Source: Caldilinea sp. CFX5 (lineage in GTDB: Bacteria; Chloroflexota; Anaerolineae; Caldilineales; Caldilineaceae). Taken from it: a stretch of DNA of 12,248 nucleotides. Positions 1 through 6,275 of the stretch are shown piece after piece. Both the position numbers and the translations under genes were made by a program. Positions within the stretch are counted from its first letter, which is position 1, and each line of letters begins with the position of its first letter. The stretch lies in assembly GCA_021405325.1 (NCBI GenBank), contig QWII01000169.1:1-12248 (forward strand), written 5' to 3'. The notes below the pieces were generated by a model, which ran no database searches, had not been told where the DNA came from, and worked only from the letters and a program-made list of their open reading frames with translations.

Positions 1-371
1 ATTGTTTTCCATTTAGTGTTTGGTCTGAATTTGAAACCTGTGAAAACTCCGTTTGGTATTTTCTTGAAAAACTCTTCGTTCTTTTTAAAGAACTCAAATA
101 ATTCTTGTCTGAACTGTTCCAATGAAAGGTCGTTCAATCCAAGCGTTTCGTCACTTACTTCTACATCATCCCAAGTGATTTGCAACTGCTCCAACATTTT
201 TTGGGCTTGCTTTGGTAACAATGGATTTTCTTCCACCATTCGTTGAAATTCGGGAGTCATTTTGTCGTCCAGTTCTGTTCCCACCACACTCATCAAAGCC
301 ATTCGGTTTTCAACTCTTGATTTCAGACGTAAATAATCTTCATAGTTTTTGCCAGGCCAAAAGTTGATGCC
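1..371 (-). other. SNF2/PLD-type helicase C-terminal fragment of foreign composition, fused in frame to the ABC ATPase
   Basis: The minus strand reads GINFWPGKNYEDYLRLKSRV and continues through VENRMALMSVVGTELDDKM and LEQLQITWDDVE towards the window edge, about 124 residues without a stop. The pattern FWP-x5-DYLRLKSRVENRMALM resembles the region just after the conserved helicase C-terminal motifs in large SNF2-like helicases, some of which carry a phospholipase D-like domain. This assignment is from memory of the family, without a search. Codon use is AT-rich (AAA, GAA, TTA, AGA), unlike the GC-rich codons on the other side of about 372-398. The helicase motifs themselves are missing, so this is only an internal piece of a gene. 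It could be a recombination product or an assembly chimera with a Bacteroidota genome. Confidence 0.5.
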
Positions 372-1142
372 TTTAATGGTTTTGTTGGGCGAAAAGCGGG
401 TGATCAGATCAGGCAGCAGACCATCAAAGAGGATGCGCCCATGATGAATCACCACCACCCGCTGGCAGAGCGCCTCGACATCGGCCATGTAGTGGCTGGT
501 CAGGAGGATGGTGGCGTTGTGACGCTGGTTGTATTCGCGGACAAACTCGCGGATGCGCCGTTGCGCAGTGACATCTAGCCCAATCGTCGGCTCGTCGAGA
601 AAGAGGACGCGGGGGCGGTGCAACAGGGCGGCGGCAATCTCACACTTCATGCGCTCGCCCAGCGACAGGTTGCGCACCGGTTTGCTCACCAGGGGGCCGA
701 GTTCCAGCAGTTCGGTCAACTCGCCCAGCGTCTGGCGAAATTGGTCGAGCGGCACGCGATAGATGACCCGGTTCAATTCAAACGAGTCGCTGGCGGGAAT
801 GTCCCAATTCAGTTGGTTGCGCTGCCCCATCACCAGCGTGATGACGCGCAGGAAATCCCGCTTGCGCTGCCACGGTTCATAATCCAACACCCGCCCCACG
901 CCACCGGTGGGGTGCAAGAGGCCGGCTAACATCTTGAGGGTGGTCGTCTTGCCGGCGCCATTTGGCCCCAGGAAGCCGACAATTTCGCCAGCGCCGACAG
1001 CAAAGCTGACCTGGTCGACGGCCTTGATCTCCCGCTGGCGTCGCTTTACCAGGCTGCGGGCCGCCGCCATCACGCCGGCATCCCGTTCGGGAACAACATA
1101 GGTTTTGCTCAATTGGTCGAGAAAAATGACTGGTTCGGTCAT
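1..1142 (-). CDS. ABC-2 type exporter ATP-binding protein, 3' end replaced by helicase-like sequence (partial)
   Basis: The first ~255 residues form an ABC ATPase of the ABC-2/drug-exporter class, which would power a membrane permease by hydrolysing ATP in the cytoplasm. Visible motifs are Walker A GPNGAGKTT (59-67), a Q-loop region GQRNQLNWDIP (106-116), the signature LSLGERMKCEIA (159-170), Walker B VLFLDEPTIGLD (179-190) and the switch histidine in TSHYMAD (215-221). The start at 1142 is supported by AAGGAG ten bases upstream (1153-1158) and by a promoter further up. Such proteins normally run to about 320-340 residues and end in a small accessory domain, with a permease gene next. Here, after HHGRILFDG and SPNKTIK (about residue 257), the frame continues without a stop into an unrelated helicase-like segment that leaves the window. 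The ABC identity is secure. Whether the fusion exists in nature is doubtful. Confidence 0.85.
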   Translation of the reverse strand, partial: MTEPVIFLDQLSKTYVVPERDAGVMAAARSLVKRRQREIKAVDQVSFAVGAGEIVGFLGPNGAGKTTTLKMLAGLLHPTGGVGRVLDYEPWQRKRDFLRVITLVMGQRNQLNWDIPASDSFELNRVIYRVPLDQFRQTLGELTELLELGPLVSKPVRNLSLGERMKCEIAAALLHRPRVLFLDEPTIGLDVTAQRRIREFVREYNQRHNATILLTSHYMADVEALCQRVVVIHHGRILFDGLLPDLITRFSPNKTIKGINFWPGKNYEDYLRLKSRVENRMALMSVVGTELDDKMTPEFQRMVEENPLLPKQAQKMLEQLQITWDDVEVSDETLGLNDLSLEQFRQELFEFFKKNEEFFKKIPNGVFTGFKFRPNTKWKT

Positions 1143-1164
1143 GAATGATGCGCTCCTTCGGCCC

Positions 1165-1196
1165 ATCATTCTAGCACGAGTGTTCGTGCTGGACAA
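1165..1196 (-). promoter_or_regulatory. Sigma70-type promoter of the ABC ATPase gene with a palindrome filling its spacer
   Basis: On the minus strand a -35 box TTGTCC (1191-1196) is followed by a 17-bp spacer and a -10 box TAGAAT (1168-1173, 5 of 6 to consensus). Transcription would start near 1161, just ahead of the AAGGAG ribosome-binding site. The segment 1173-1190 is an inverted repeat, AGCACGA and TCGTGCT around a 4-bp centre, so it occupies the spacer almost exactly. That is where a dimeric repressor or a spacer-binding activator would sit. No regulator gene is present in the window. Confidence 0.5.
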
Positions 1197-1239
1197 GCGG
1201 GGCAGCGTGTAGGTCAGGACAATTACAACCAAAAACGTG

Positions 1240-2391
1240 CTACTGACTTAGCAGCGCCCCAGGCATGGTGAGATCCCGCAACGGAAAAGCTTCAACCCGG
1301 TCGGCCAGGGGAAAACGTAAGGCGCCGGGATAGATGACAAAGAGGTGATCCAGGTGCAAATCGGCCAGCGCGCTCTGCATGGAAGGGGTCAGGCGCGGAG
1401 CGTCGACGCGCTTGCATTCCACGCCAATGCGTTTGCCCTCTTTGAAGAGGAGCAGATCGAGTTCGGCGCCGCCATGCGTGGCCCAGAAGTAGGCTTGATC
1501 GGGGCGCACCGCGCGCAACACCTCTTCGATCACATAACCTTCCCAGGAAGCGCCGACTTTGGGGTGGGTCGCCAACTCCACATCGCGCCGAATGCCAAGC
1601 AGCGTGTGCAACAGGCCGCTGTCACGAATGTAAACCTTGGGCGACTTGATCTGGCGTTTGCTGATATTCTCAAACCAGGGTTGCAACTGGCGCACCATAA
1701 AGACTCCTTCCAGCGTGTCCAAATAGCGGCGCGCTACGGCATCCTTGATCTGGAGACCCCGTCCAATCTCAGCTGCATTCCAGACGCCGCCATGATAGTG
1801 GGCCAACATCATCCAAAAACGTTGCATCAGCGGCGCAGCGGTGTTCGCACCCAAGAGCGGCAGGTCGCGTTCAATGACGGCTTGGGTAAAGGCTTGACGC
1901 CAGGTAAAGCTGCTATTGTCATCGTCAGCCAGATAGGCCAGCGGAAAAGCGCCGCGCAACCAGTGGCGGAACAAATGATCGTTACCCACTTCCGCCAGAC
2001 TAAAGCCGCTCACCGGCAGGATCTGCAATCGCCCGGCCAGCGACTGTGACGATTGTTGCAACCACTCCGGGGCGGCACTACCCAAGACCAGAAAGCGCGC
2101 CGGCAATGGTGTTCGATCCGCCAACACGCGCAAAATAGGAAAGAGATCGGGGCGGCGTTGCACTTCGTCAATGACCACCAACCCGCGCAAATCTTGCAGC
2201 GCTGTCATCGGCTGGTCGAGCCGGGCCAGATGCAATGGATTCTCTAAATCGAAGTAGTTGAGGGAATCAAACGGGACAAATTCGCGCGCCAATGTCGTCT
2301 TGCCACTCTGTCGCGGCCCAACCAATTCGACCACGCGAAAGCGGGTTAGCGCAAGTTCAATTTCGGCTTTTAAGGCAGTTCGTTCGATCAT
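1240..2391 (-). CDS. AAA ATPase with C-terminal DUF4143 (PD-(D/E)XK-like) domain
   Basis: This is a complete 383-residue protein of the widespread bacterial and archaeal AAA_14/DUF4143 family, whose cellular role is not established. The N-terminal ATPase has Walker A GPRQSGKT (25-32), Walker B LVVIDEVQ (71-78), a sensor-1-like strand LVLGSA (101-106) and LAGRLQILPVSGFSL (118-132), typical of the family. The DUF4143 region begins around 200 and contains KVYIRDSGLLHTLLG (252-266). Near the C terminus WEGYVIEEVL (283-292), AELDLLL (309-315) and GVECKR (323-328) form a nuclease-like E...D...ExK set, so E284, D312, E325 and K327 could be a metal site. The length is normal and no frameshift is seen. 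It is not obviously part of the neighbouring operon: it has its own palindromic upstream region at 2399-2445. The start at 2391 follows AAGGT closely. Confidence 0.93.
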   Translation of the reverse strand: MIERTALKAEIELALTRFRVVELVGPRQSGKTTLAREFVPFDSLNYFDLENPLHLARLDQPMTALQDLRGLVVIDEVQRRPDLFPILRVLADRTPLPARFLVLGSAAPEWLQQSSQSLAGRLQILPVSGFSLAEVGNDHLFRHWLRGAFPLAYLADDDNSSFTWRQAFTQAVIERDLPLLGANTAAPLMQRFWMMLAHYHGGVWNAAEIGRGLQIKDAVARRYLDTLEGVFMVRQLQPWFENISKRQIKSPKVYIRDSGLLHTLLGIRRDVELATHPKVGASWEGYVIEEVLRAVRPDQAYFWATHGGAELDLLLFKEGKRIGVECKRVDAPRLTPSMQSALADLHLDHLFVIYPGALRFPLADRVEAFPLRDLTMPGALLSQ

Positions 2392-2398
2392 GGCGGTA

Positions 2399-2445
2399 TT
2401 TTACCTTGAAAAATATCGAGTGAGCAAATATTTTTCAAGGTAAAA
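2399..2445. repeat. Perfect 18-bp inverted repeat at the DUF4143 ATPase promoter
   Basis: The arms at 2399-2416 (TTTTACCTTGAAAAATAT) and 2428-2445 are perfect reverse complements separated by 11 bases. The repeat starts 8 bases upstream of the ATPase start codon. Because of the symmetry, both strands carry TTGAAA, a 17-bp spacer and TATTTT; on the minus strand these are 2433-2438 and 2410-2415, which fits a sigma70 promoter for the ATPase gene with a very short leader. A protein binding both half sites would cover this promoter, so autoregulation or repression is plausible. As RNA or cruciform it would be a strong AT-rich hairpin. The palindrome is seen directly; promoter and operator roles are inferred. 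Confidence 0.7.
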
Positions 2446-2471
2446 ACCGATTAAGCAGAAGAATTATCAGG

Positions 2472-3410
2472 TTACTTAGGCATCGGTGCTGCCGCCTCAA
2501 TCAACCCTTGCTCCCGTAATGCAGTCCAGAAATCAGCGGGAATCGGAGCGTGTAACGCTGCCAGGTTTTGATCCACCTCTGTCGGCGCAATCATCCCCAC
2601 CACTAGACTTCGCACAGCCGGGTGGGCTAGCGGAAATTGCAGCGCCGCGGCCTTGAGCGGTACATCGTATTGGGCACAGACAGCTTCGATCCGCCGCGTC
2701 TTTGCCATGATTTCCGGCGTTGCTGGGCGATACTGATACTGCGCCGCGGGAATGCTCCCCGTCGCCAGAATGCCGGTGTTGAAGACGCCACCGAGAAAGA
2801 CGCTGATGCCTTTCGCTAGACACAACGGCAGATATTCGTGGATCGGCTCCTGCTCCAAAAGGGTATAGCGCCCGGCCAGTAGGAAACAATCAAAGTCGGC
2901 GTTGCGGGCAAACTCGGCTTCGCGTTGCCACTGGTTCATCCCCGCACCAATCGCCCGGATCACCCCTTGCGCTTTGAGATCGGCCAGGACGGGGTACGCT
3001 TCATCCAGCGCCATGCGAAAATTTTCATCGGCGTCAGCGTCGTGAATATGAGCAATCTCGACAAAATCGACCCCCAGCCGCTGGAGGCTATCGGCAATGC
3101 TGCGCTTTACCGCGTCACGGCGATAGCTGCGCTCGGTGCTGCCATCGGCGTTGACCACCACGCCGATCTTGGTGCCAATCTGAAAATGCGCACGAGGGAC
3201 ACCCCGCAAAGCGCGTCCAAGTCGGATCTCGCTCAGGCCCGCACCATAGGCCGGTGCGGTATCAAAGAAAGTAACCCCGCGAGCCAAGCAATGTTGGACA
3301 ACTGCGTCAGCCGCATCTTCCGTCGCCATGCCAAAGACGCCGCCATTGCCACCCAACGGTGCGCACCCCAGGCCAAAGCTGGGCAAGTCAAATGATAAAG
3401 CCATCGTCAT
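2472..3410 (-). CDS. Aldo/keto reductase, L-fucose/D-threo-aldose dehydrogenase-like
   Basis: An NAD(P)-dependent aldo/keto reductase of about 312 residues, a soluble TIM-barrel enzyme. Counting from 3410, the catalytic tetrad is visible as D50 and Y55 in FFDTAPAYGAG, K81 in GTKIG and H123 in AHIHD. The opening FGLGCAPLGG, the segment GLSEIRLGRALRG and the late motif VVGMIAPTEVDQNL resemble the branch that oxidises L-fucose or D-threo-aldoses at C1, or reduces related carbonyls. The open frame extends upstream to 3479, but that part is translated hairpin repeat, so I start at 3410 (MTMALSF). A GGAAGG lies just ahead, and 3404 (MALSF) is equally possible. It is the last gene of the probable transporter/catabolic operon, 98 bp after the Gfo/Idh gene and across a strong hairpin. 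Substrate is unknown; family assignment is firm, subfamily tentative. Confidence 0.9.
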   Translation of the reverse strand: MTMALSFDLPSFGLGCAPLGGNGGVFGMATEDAADAVVQHCLARGVTFFDTAPAYGAGLSEIRLGRALRGVPRAHFQIGTKIGVVVNADGSTERSYRRDAVKRSIADSLQRLGVDFVEIAHIHDADADENFRMALDEAYPVLADLKAQGVIRAIGAGMNQWQREAEFARNADFDCFLLAGRYTLLEQEPIHEYLPLCLAKGISVFLGGVFNTGILATGSIPAAQYQYRPATPEIMAKTRRIEAVCAQYDVPLKAAALQFPLAHPAVRSLVVGMIAPTEVDQNLAALHAPIPADFWTALREQGLIEAAAPMPK

Positions 3411-3426
3411 CTCGCCTTCCAAATTT

Positions 3427-3500
3427 GGGGACGCGGATCCACGCGGATTTACGCGGATAAGCATAAGAATCCGCGTCAATCCGCGTGGATCCGCGTCCCC
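3427..3500. repeat. Long hairpin with 10-bp tandem repeats in each arm
   Basis: Arms 3427-3458 and 3469-3500 match as reverse complements at 31 of 32 positions around a 10-base loop. Each arm contains three copies of ACGCGGAT at 10-bp spacing. The hairpin lies between the Gfo/Idh stop and the aldo/keto reductase start. TTTTT follows at 3501-3505 only on the plus strand, so it looks like an intrinsic terminator only in the direction with no genes. On the coding strand it could stabilise or attenuate the mRNA. It is probably a mobile intergenic repeat. Confidence 0.85.
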
Positions 3501-3508
3501 TTTTTATC

Positions 3509-4534
3509 TCACGCCCAGACCTTCTCCCACTGTCGGCTTTCTGCCGAGCGGTAGATCGCCAGTGCGGTGCGTAACTCGCCCAGGGAGTATTCGGGGCTGG
3601 CGGCCAAAGGTGTGCCGTGCATGACGGCGCTGGCAAAGTCAGCCAGTTCATAGCCAAACGCGGCGTGGCGACCATCCCACTTGTTGGTCAACAACACTTG
3701 CCCATCAGGCTGTTCTTTGGTGAAGAGAAGTAAACGCCCCTGTAACCCGCGTTCGATGACCACTTCGCCCAGTGTGCCGGTGACGCGAAACTCTTCGCTG
3801 CTCCCGATCACCGCACCACCATAAAGCGTATCAAAAACCGCTACCACGCCTGATTGAAAGCGCAGCAGCGACCGCATAAACGATTCCCCTTCCATCGCCG
3901 CCAGTGGACGACCGGTGACGGCCACCACTGCGTCCACTTCGCCCAACCACATGCGCAGCGGACGCAGCCAGTGCGCGCCACCGTCAATGGTGACGCCGCC
4001 GCCGGCCTGGGCCAGTTCATAGCGCCAGGGCTTGGGGCCGTTGAGCGGCGCCGGCGCTGGGTTGCCGAAAAAGGCGCGCGCCGTGATAATCTCACCAATC
4101 GCACCCTGCTGGATCAGTTGTTGCACCTGGCAAGCGTCGGGCCAATACTGGGCCTGCTCGGCCACCATAAAGACTGTACCCGCTCCTTTGGCGGCGGTCA
4201 GAATGCGGTCGCAACTGGCGATGTTGGTGGACATGGGCTTTTCTAGCACCACATGTTTGCCGGCGGCAAAGGCGGCTACTGCCGCAGCTTCATGTTGATT
4301 GTGGGGCAGCATAATATCGACCGCGTCAAAATCACCCTGCGCCAACGCACTTTCCAGCGAGGTAAAGGCTTGGCCGCCGGTCTGCTCCGCCATTGCTGTG
4401 GCGCGGGCCGGATCAGTGTCCACGACGACGGTGACCCGCAGTTGGTCGCTGTGCGCCTGAATGCCGCGCCAGTGGGCTTGGGCAATCCCGCCACAGCCAA
4501 CTAAAGCCAATTTCAATTGTTTGGAAGCGTTCAT
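3509..4534 (-). CDS. Gfo/Idh/MocA family NAD(P)-dependent oxidoreductase
   Basis: A cytoplasmic dehydrogenase of about 341 residues from the family that acts on sugars, inositols and their derivatives. The N-terminal Rossmann fold begins with LALVGCGGIAQAHW (9-22 from 4534), and a D-T-D after the second strand follows. The family hallmark EKP is present in KHVVLEKPMS, with the catalytic lysine near 99. The second domain contains GGGVTIDGGAHWLRPLRMWL, where D184 and H188 fit the usual D-x3-H active-site pattern. The frame is open to 4588, but that would overlap the preceding amidohydrolase and add an atypical tail. Starting at 4534 leaves a 25-bp gap and puts the fold at the normal distance from the N terminus, with a weak AGAAG upstream. 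Its tight coupling to the amidohydrolase gene suggests that the two work in one pathway. Substrate unknown. Confidence 0.92.
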   Translation of the reverse strand: MNASKQLKLALVGCGGIAQAHWRGIQAHSDQLRVTVVVDTDPARATAMAEQTGGQAFTSLESALAQGDFDAVDIMLPHNQHEAAAVAAFAAGKHVVLEKPMSTNIASCDRILTAAKGAGTVFMVAEQAQYWPDACQVQQLIQQGAIGEIITARAFFGNPAPAPLNGPKPWRYELAQAGGGVTIDGGAHWLRPLRMWLGEVDAVVAVTGRPLAAMEGESFMRSLLRFQSGVVAVFDTLYGGAVIGSSEEFRVTGTLGEVVIERGLQGRLLLFTKEQPDGQVLLTNKWDGRHAAFGYELADFASAVMHGTPLAASPEYSLGELRTALAIYRSAESRQWEKVWA

Positions 4535-4559
4535 AATCAATTTTCTTCTAGTGATTATT

Positions 4560-6179
4560 TTACTGTTGATATACGACTCGTCCATCACAGATGGTCAGCA
4601 CGGGGTGAATTTGGTCAAAGCTTTCCGGTGGGGCGGCGAAGAGATCAGTCGAGAAGAGTACCAGATCGGCCAACATGCCGGGGCGGATCATGCCTTTTTC
4701 GTCTTCCTGGAATTCGACATAGGCGGCGTCGCGGGTATAGCCCCGGATGAGTTGCGCCAGCGTCTGCCGTTGGTCGGGGTCGCCGCGCCCAACGGGCTCC
4801 CGCCACGGTTGGCGATTGAGCGCCGCATGAAAGCCCAGCATGGGATTCATGCTCACCACCGGCCAGTCGCTGCCAAAGGCGAGATGGGCGCCGGCGTTGC
4901 GCAGGGTCTGCCAGGCAAAGCTGTAGGGCCAGCGTTGTTCCCCCGCCCGCGCCGGCCAGACATCGCCGGCATGAAGGCTCGGCGGACAGTGATAGGGCTG
5001 CATGGACGCGATGACCCCCAGTTGGGCAAAGCGGGGGATGTCGGTTGGGTCGATGGTTTCGATATGTTCGACCCGATGGCGGCGGTTGCGTGTCCCGTTT
5101 TGACGCTGCGCCAATTCGATGCCGTTGAGGGTGCGTTGCACCGCGCCGTCGCCACAGCAGTGGACCGCAATTTGTAGACCTAAGCGATCGGCCTCCACAG
5201 CAATACGGTTAAACATCTCAGCGGTAAAGAGGGCGCTACCCTGGTTGTTGGGCTGATCTGCATAGTCGGCCAACATCAGGGCGGTGTAGGATTCCAGCAC
5301 GCCATCCATAAAGAGCTTGATGCCGCTGCCGCGCACAAAGTTACCCTGGAATTTCCGCCGCTGTTCGACAGCCTCTTGCAACGCTTCGACCGGCGTCTCC
5401 GGCTTGACATCGTAGGGGACGTAGACGCGCAGGGTCATTTCGTTGTCGGCTTCCAGCGCAGCATAGAGGTTGATGCTCTGATCCCAACCATCCATGTTCT
5501 GGACGCTGGTAAGACCCGACTGGGCGGCGAGGGCCAGCCCTTTGTGCAGCAGGGCACGCTTTTCGGCGTCGGTCTTGAGCGGGATCAGGTCGCGCACTGG
5601 TTTGAATGCCTCCGGCTCGCGCAATTCGCCGGTGGCAAGACCAGTAGCTGGGTCCATGACAATTTCGTGGCCTGGTGGCGTTGGTCGTCCTTGCAACAGA
5701 TCGGCACGGCGCAATGCCTCGCTGTTGACCCAGACGGTATGGCCGTCAAAGGCCACCAAATAGAGCGGCCGATCCGGCACGAGCGCATCGAGAAAGTGAC
5801 GATCCAGCGGAATGCCTTCAAAGGCGCTATAGCGCACCTGTGAGCCGATCAGCCATTCCCGCTGTGGGTTGGCCTGGGCATAATGCCGAATCGCTTCGGC
5901 CAACAACTGGCGGTTGGTCGCCTCCCAGAGTTGGAGATCATCCAGCTTGAGCGATCCCCAGAGCAGGTGAAAATGACTATCATTTAGCCCCGGCAGCAAC
6001 GTGCGCCCTGCGCCATCGATGACAGTGGTGTTCGGCCCGCGCCATGCCTTGGCATCATCGGCCTTGCCGACAAAGACAATGCGGTTGCCCCGCACCGCCA
6101 CTGCTTCGGCGTGGGGATTGGTGTCGTCAACCGTGTAGACGCGGGCGTTGGTGATAATGAGTGTTGCATGTTGAGTCAT
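4560..6179 (-). CDS. YtcJ-like metal-dependent amidohydrolase
   Basis: A 539-residue member of the amidohydrolase superfamily, YtcJ/amidohydrolase_3 type, the usual length for that group. Counting from 6179, the metal-site motifs are LLPGLNDSHFH (H69, H71), GIKLFMDGVLES with K288, AVHCCGDGAV (H340), HRVEHIE (H372) and FGSDWPVV (D438). HTVWVNSEAL (147-156) is also typical. Members hydrolyse amide, formamide or cyclic-imide bonds, and many have no known substrate. No signal peptide is visible, so it should act in the cytoplasm on an imported compound. The frame is open to 6254, but those 25 codons are translated hairpin repeat, so I use the methionine of MTQHATLIITNARVYTVD. No clear Shine-Dalgarno sequence is present. 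It follows the binding-protein gene by 96 bp and precedes the Gfo/Idh gene by 25 bp. Confidence 0.92.
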   Translation of the reverse strand: MTQHATLIITNARVYTVDDTNPHAEAVAVRGNRIVFVGKADDAKAWRGPNTTVIDGAGRTLLPGLNDSHFHLLWGSLKLDDLQLWEATNRQLLAEAIRHYAQANPQREWLIGSQVRYSAFEGIPLDRHFLDALVPDRPLYLVAFDGHTVWVNSEALRRADLLQGRPTPPGHEIVMDPATGLATGELREPEAFKPVRDLIPLKTDAEKRALLHKGLALAAQSGLTSVQNMDGWDQSINLYAALEADNEMTLRVYVPYDVKPETPVEALQEAVEQRRKFQGNFVRGSGIKLFMDGVLESYTALMLADYADQPNNQGSALFTAEMFNRIAVEADRLGLQIAVHCCGDGAVQRTLNGIELAQRQNGTRNRRHRVEHIETIDPTDIPRFAQLGVIASMQPYHCPPSLHAGDVWPARAGEQRWPYSFAWQTLRNAGAHLAFGSDWPVVSMNPMLGFHAALNRQPWREPVGRGDPDQRQTLAQLIRGYTRDAAYVEFQEDEKGMIRPGMLADLVLFSTDLFAAPPESFDQIHPVLTICDGRVVYQQ

Positions 6180-6191
6180 GGTGATTAGTGA

Positions 6192-6270
6192 TTGGATGAT
6201 TGGGCGATTGGGTGATGTGGTGATTTCGACAAGCTCAATCACCACATCACCCAATCACCCAATCACCAAT
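6192..6270. repeat. Hairpin repeat between binding-protein and amidohydrolase genes (orientation A)
   Basis: Arms 6197-6225 and 6237-6265 pair over 29 bp with one mismatch. The inner 20 bp are perfect and the loop is 11 bases (6226-6236, TCGACAAGCTC). A further CCAAT/ATTGG pair lies outside a one-base bulge. The arms are built from GATTGGGT-type units of about 9 bp. On the minus strand the loop with its flanks reads GATTGAGCTTGTCGAAATC, identical to the core of the hairpin at 8012-8055 on the plus strand. There is no T tract on the coding strand, so a role as mRNA 3' stabiliser of the binding-protein transcript is more likely than termination. Confidence 0.85.
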
Positions 6271-6275
6271 TTACT

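Noticed and set aside
16..246. 76-codon plus-strand frame in the AT-rich segment
   Set aside because: It is a shadow of the helicase-like minus-strand frame, which gives much more protein-like sequence.
1173..1190. SOS/LexA box in the promoter palindrome
   Set aside because: The CGAAC-N4-GTTCG arrangement of Gram-positive SOS boxes is not met; the palindrome has different arms and spacing.
1345..2049. 234-codon open frame on the plus strand
   Set aside because: It is antisense to the DUF4143 ATPase gene, whose motifs are intact on the minus strand. Its own translation shows no recognisable domain and no ribosome-binding site was seen.
3427..3505. Intrinsic terminator for the operon at the 3427-3500 hairpin
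   Set aside because: The T tract follows only on the plus strand, where no gene ends. On the coding strand the stem is followed by mixed sequence.
4461..5177. 238-codon open frame on the plus strand
   Set aside because: It lies opposite the amidohydrolase metal-site motifs and the start of the Gfo/Idh gene. Long antisense frames are expected in GC-rich genes.
6180..6254. N-terminal extension of the amidohydrolase to 6254, with similar extensions of the binding protein to 8057, the reductase to 3479 and the ClbS/DfsB protein to 10862
   Set aside because: All four extensions are translations of hairpin repeats. In each case the internal start gives the family's normal N terminus, and two of them have a good ribosome-binding site.
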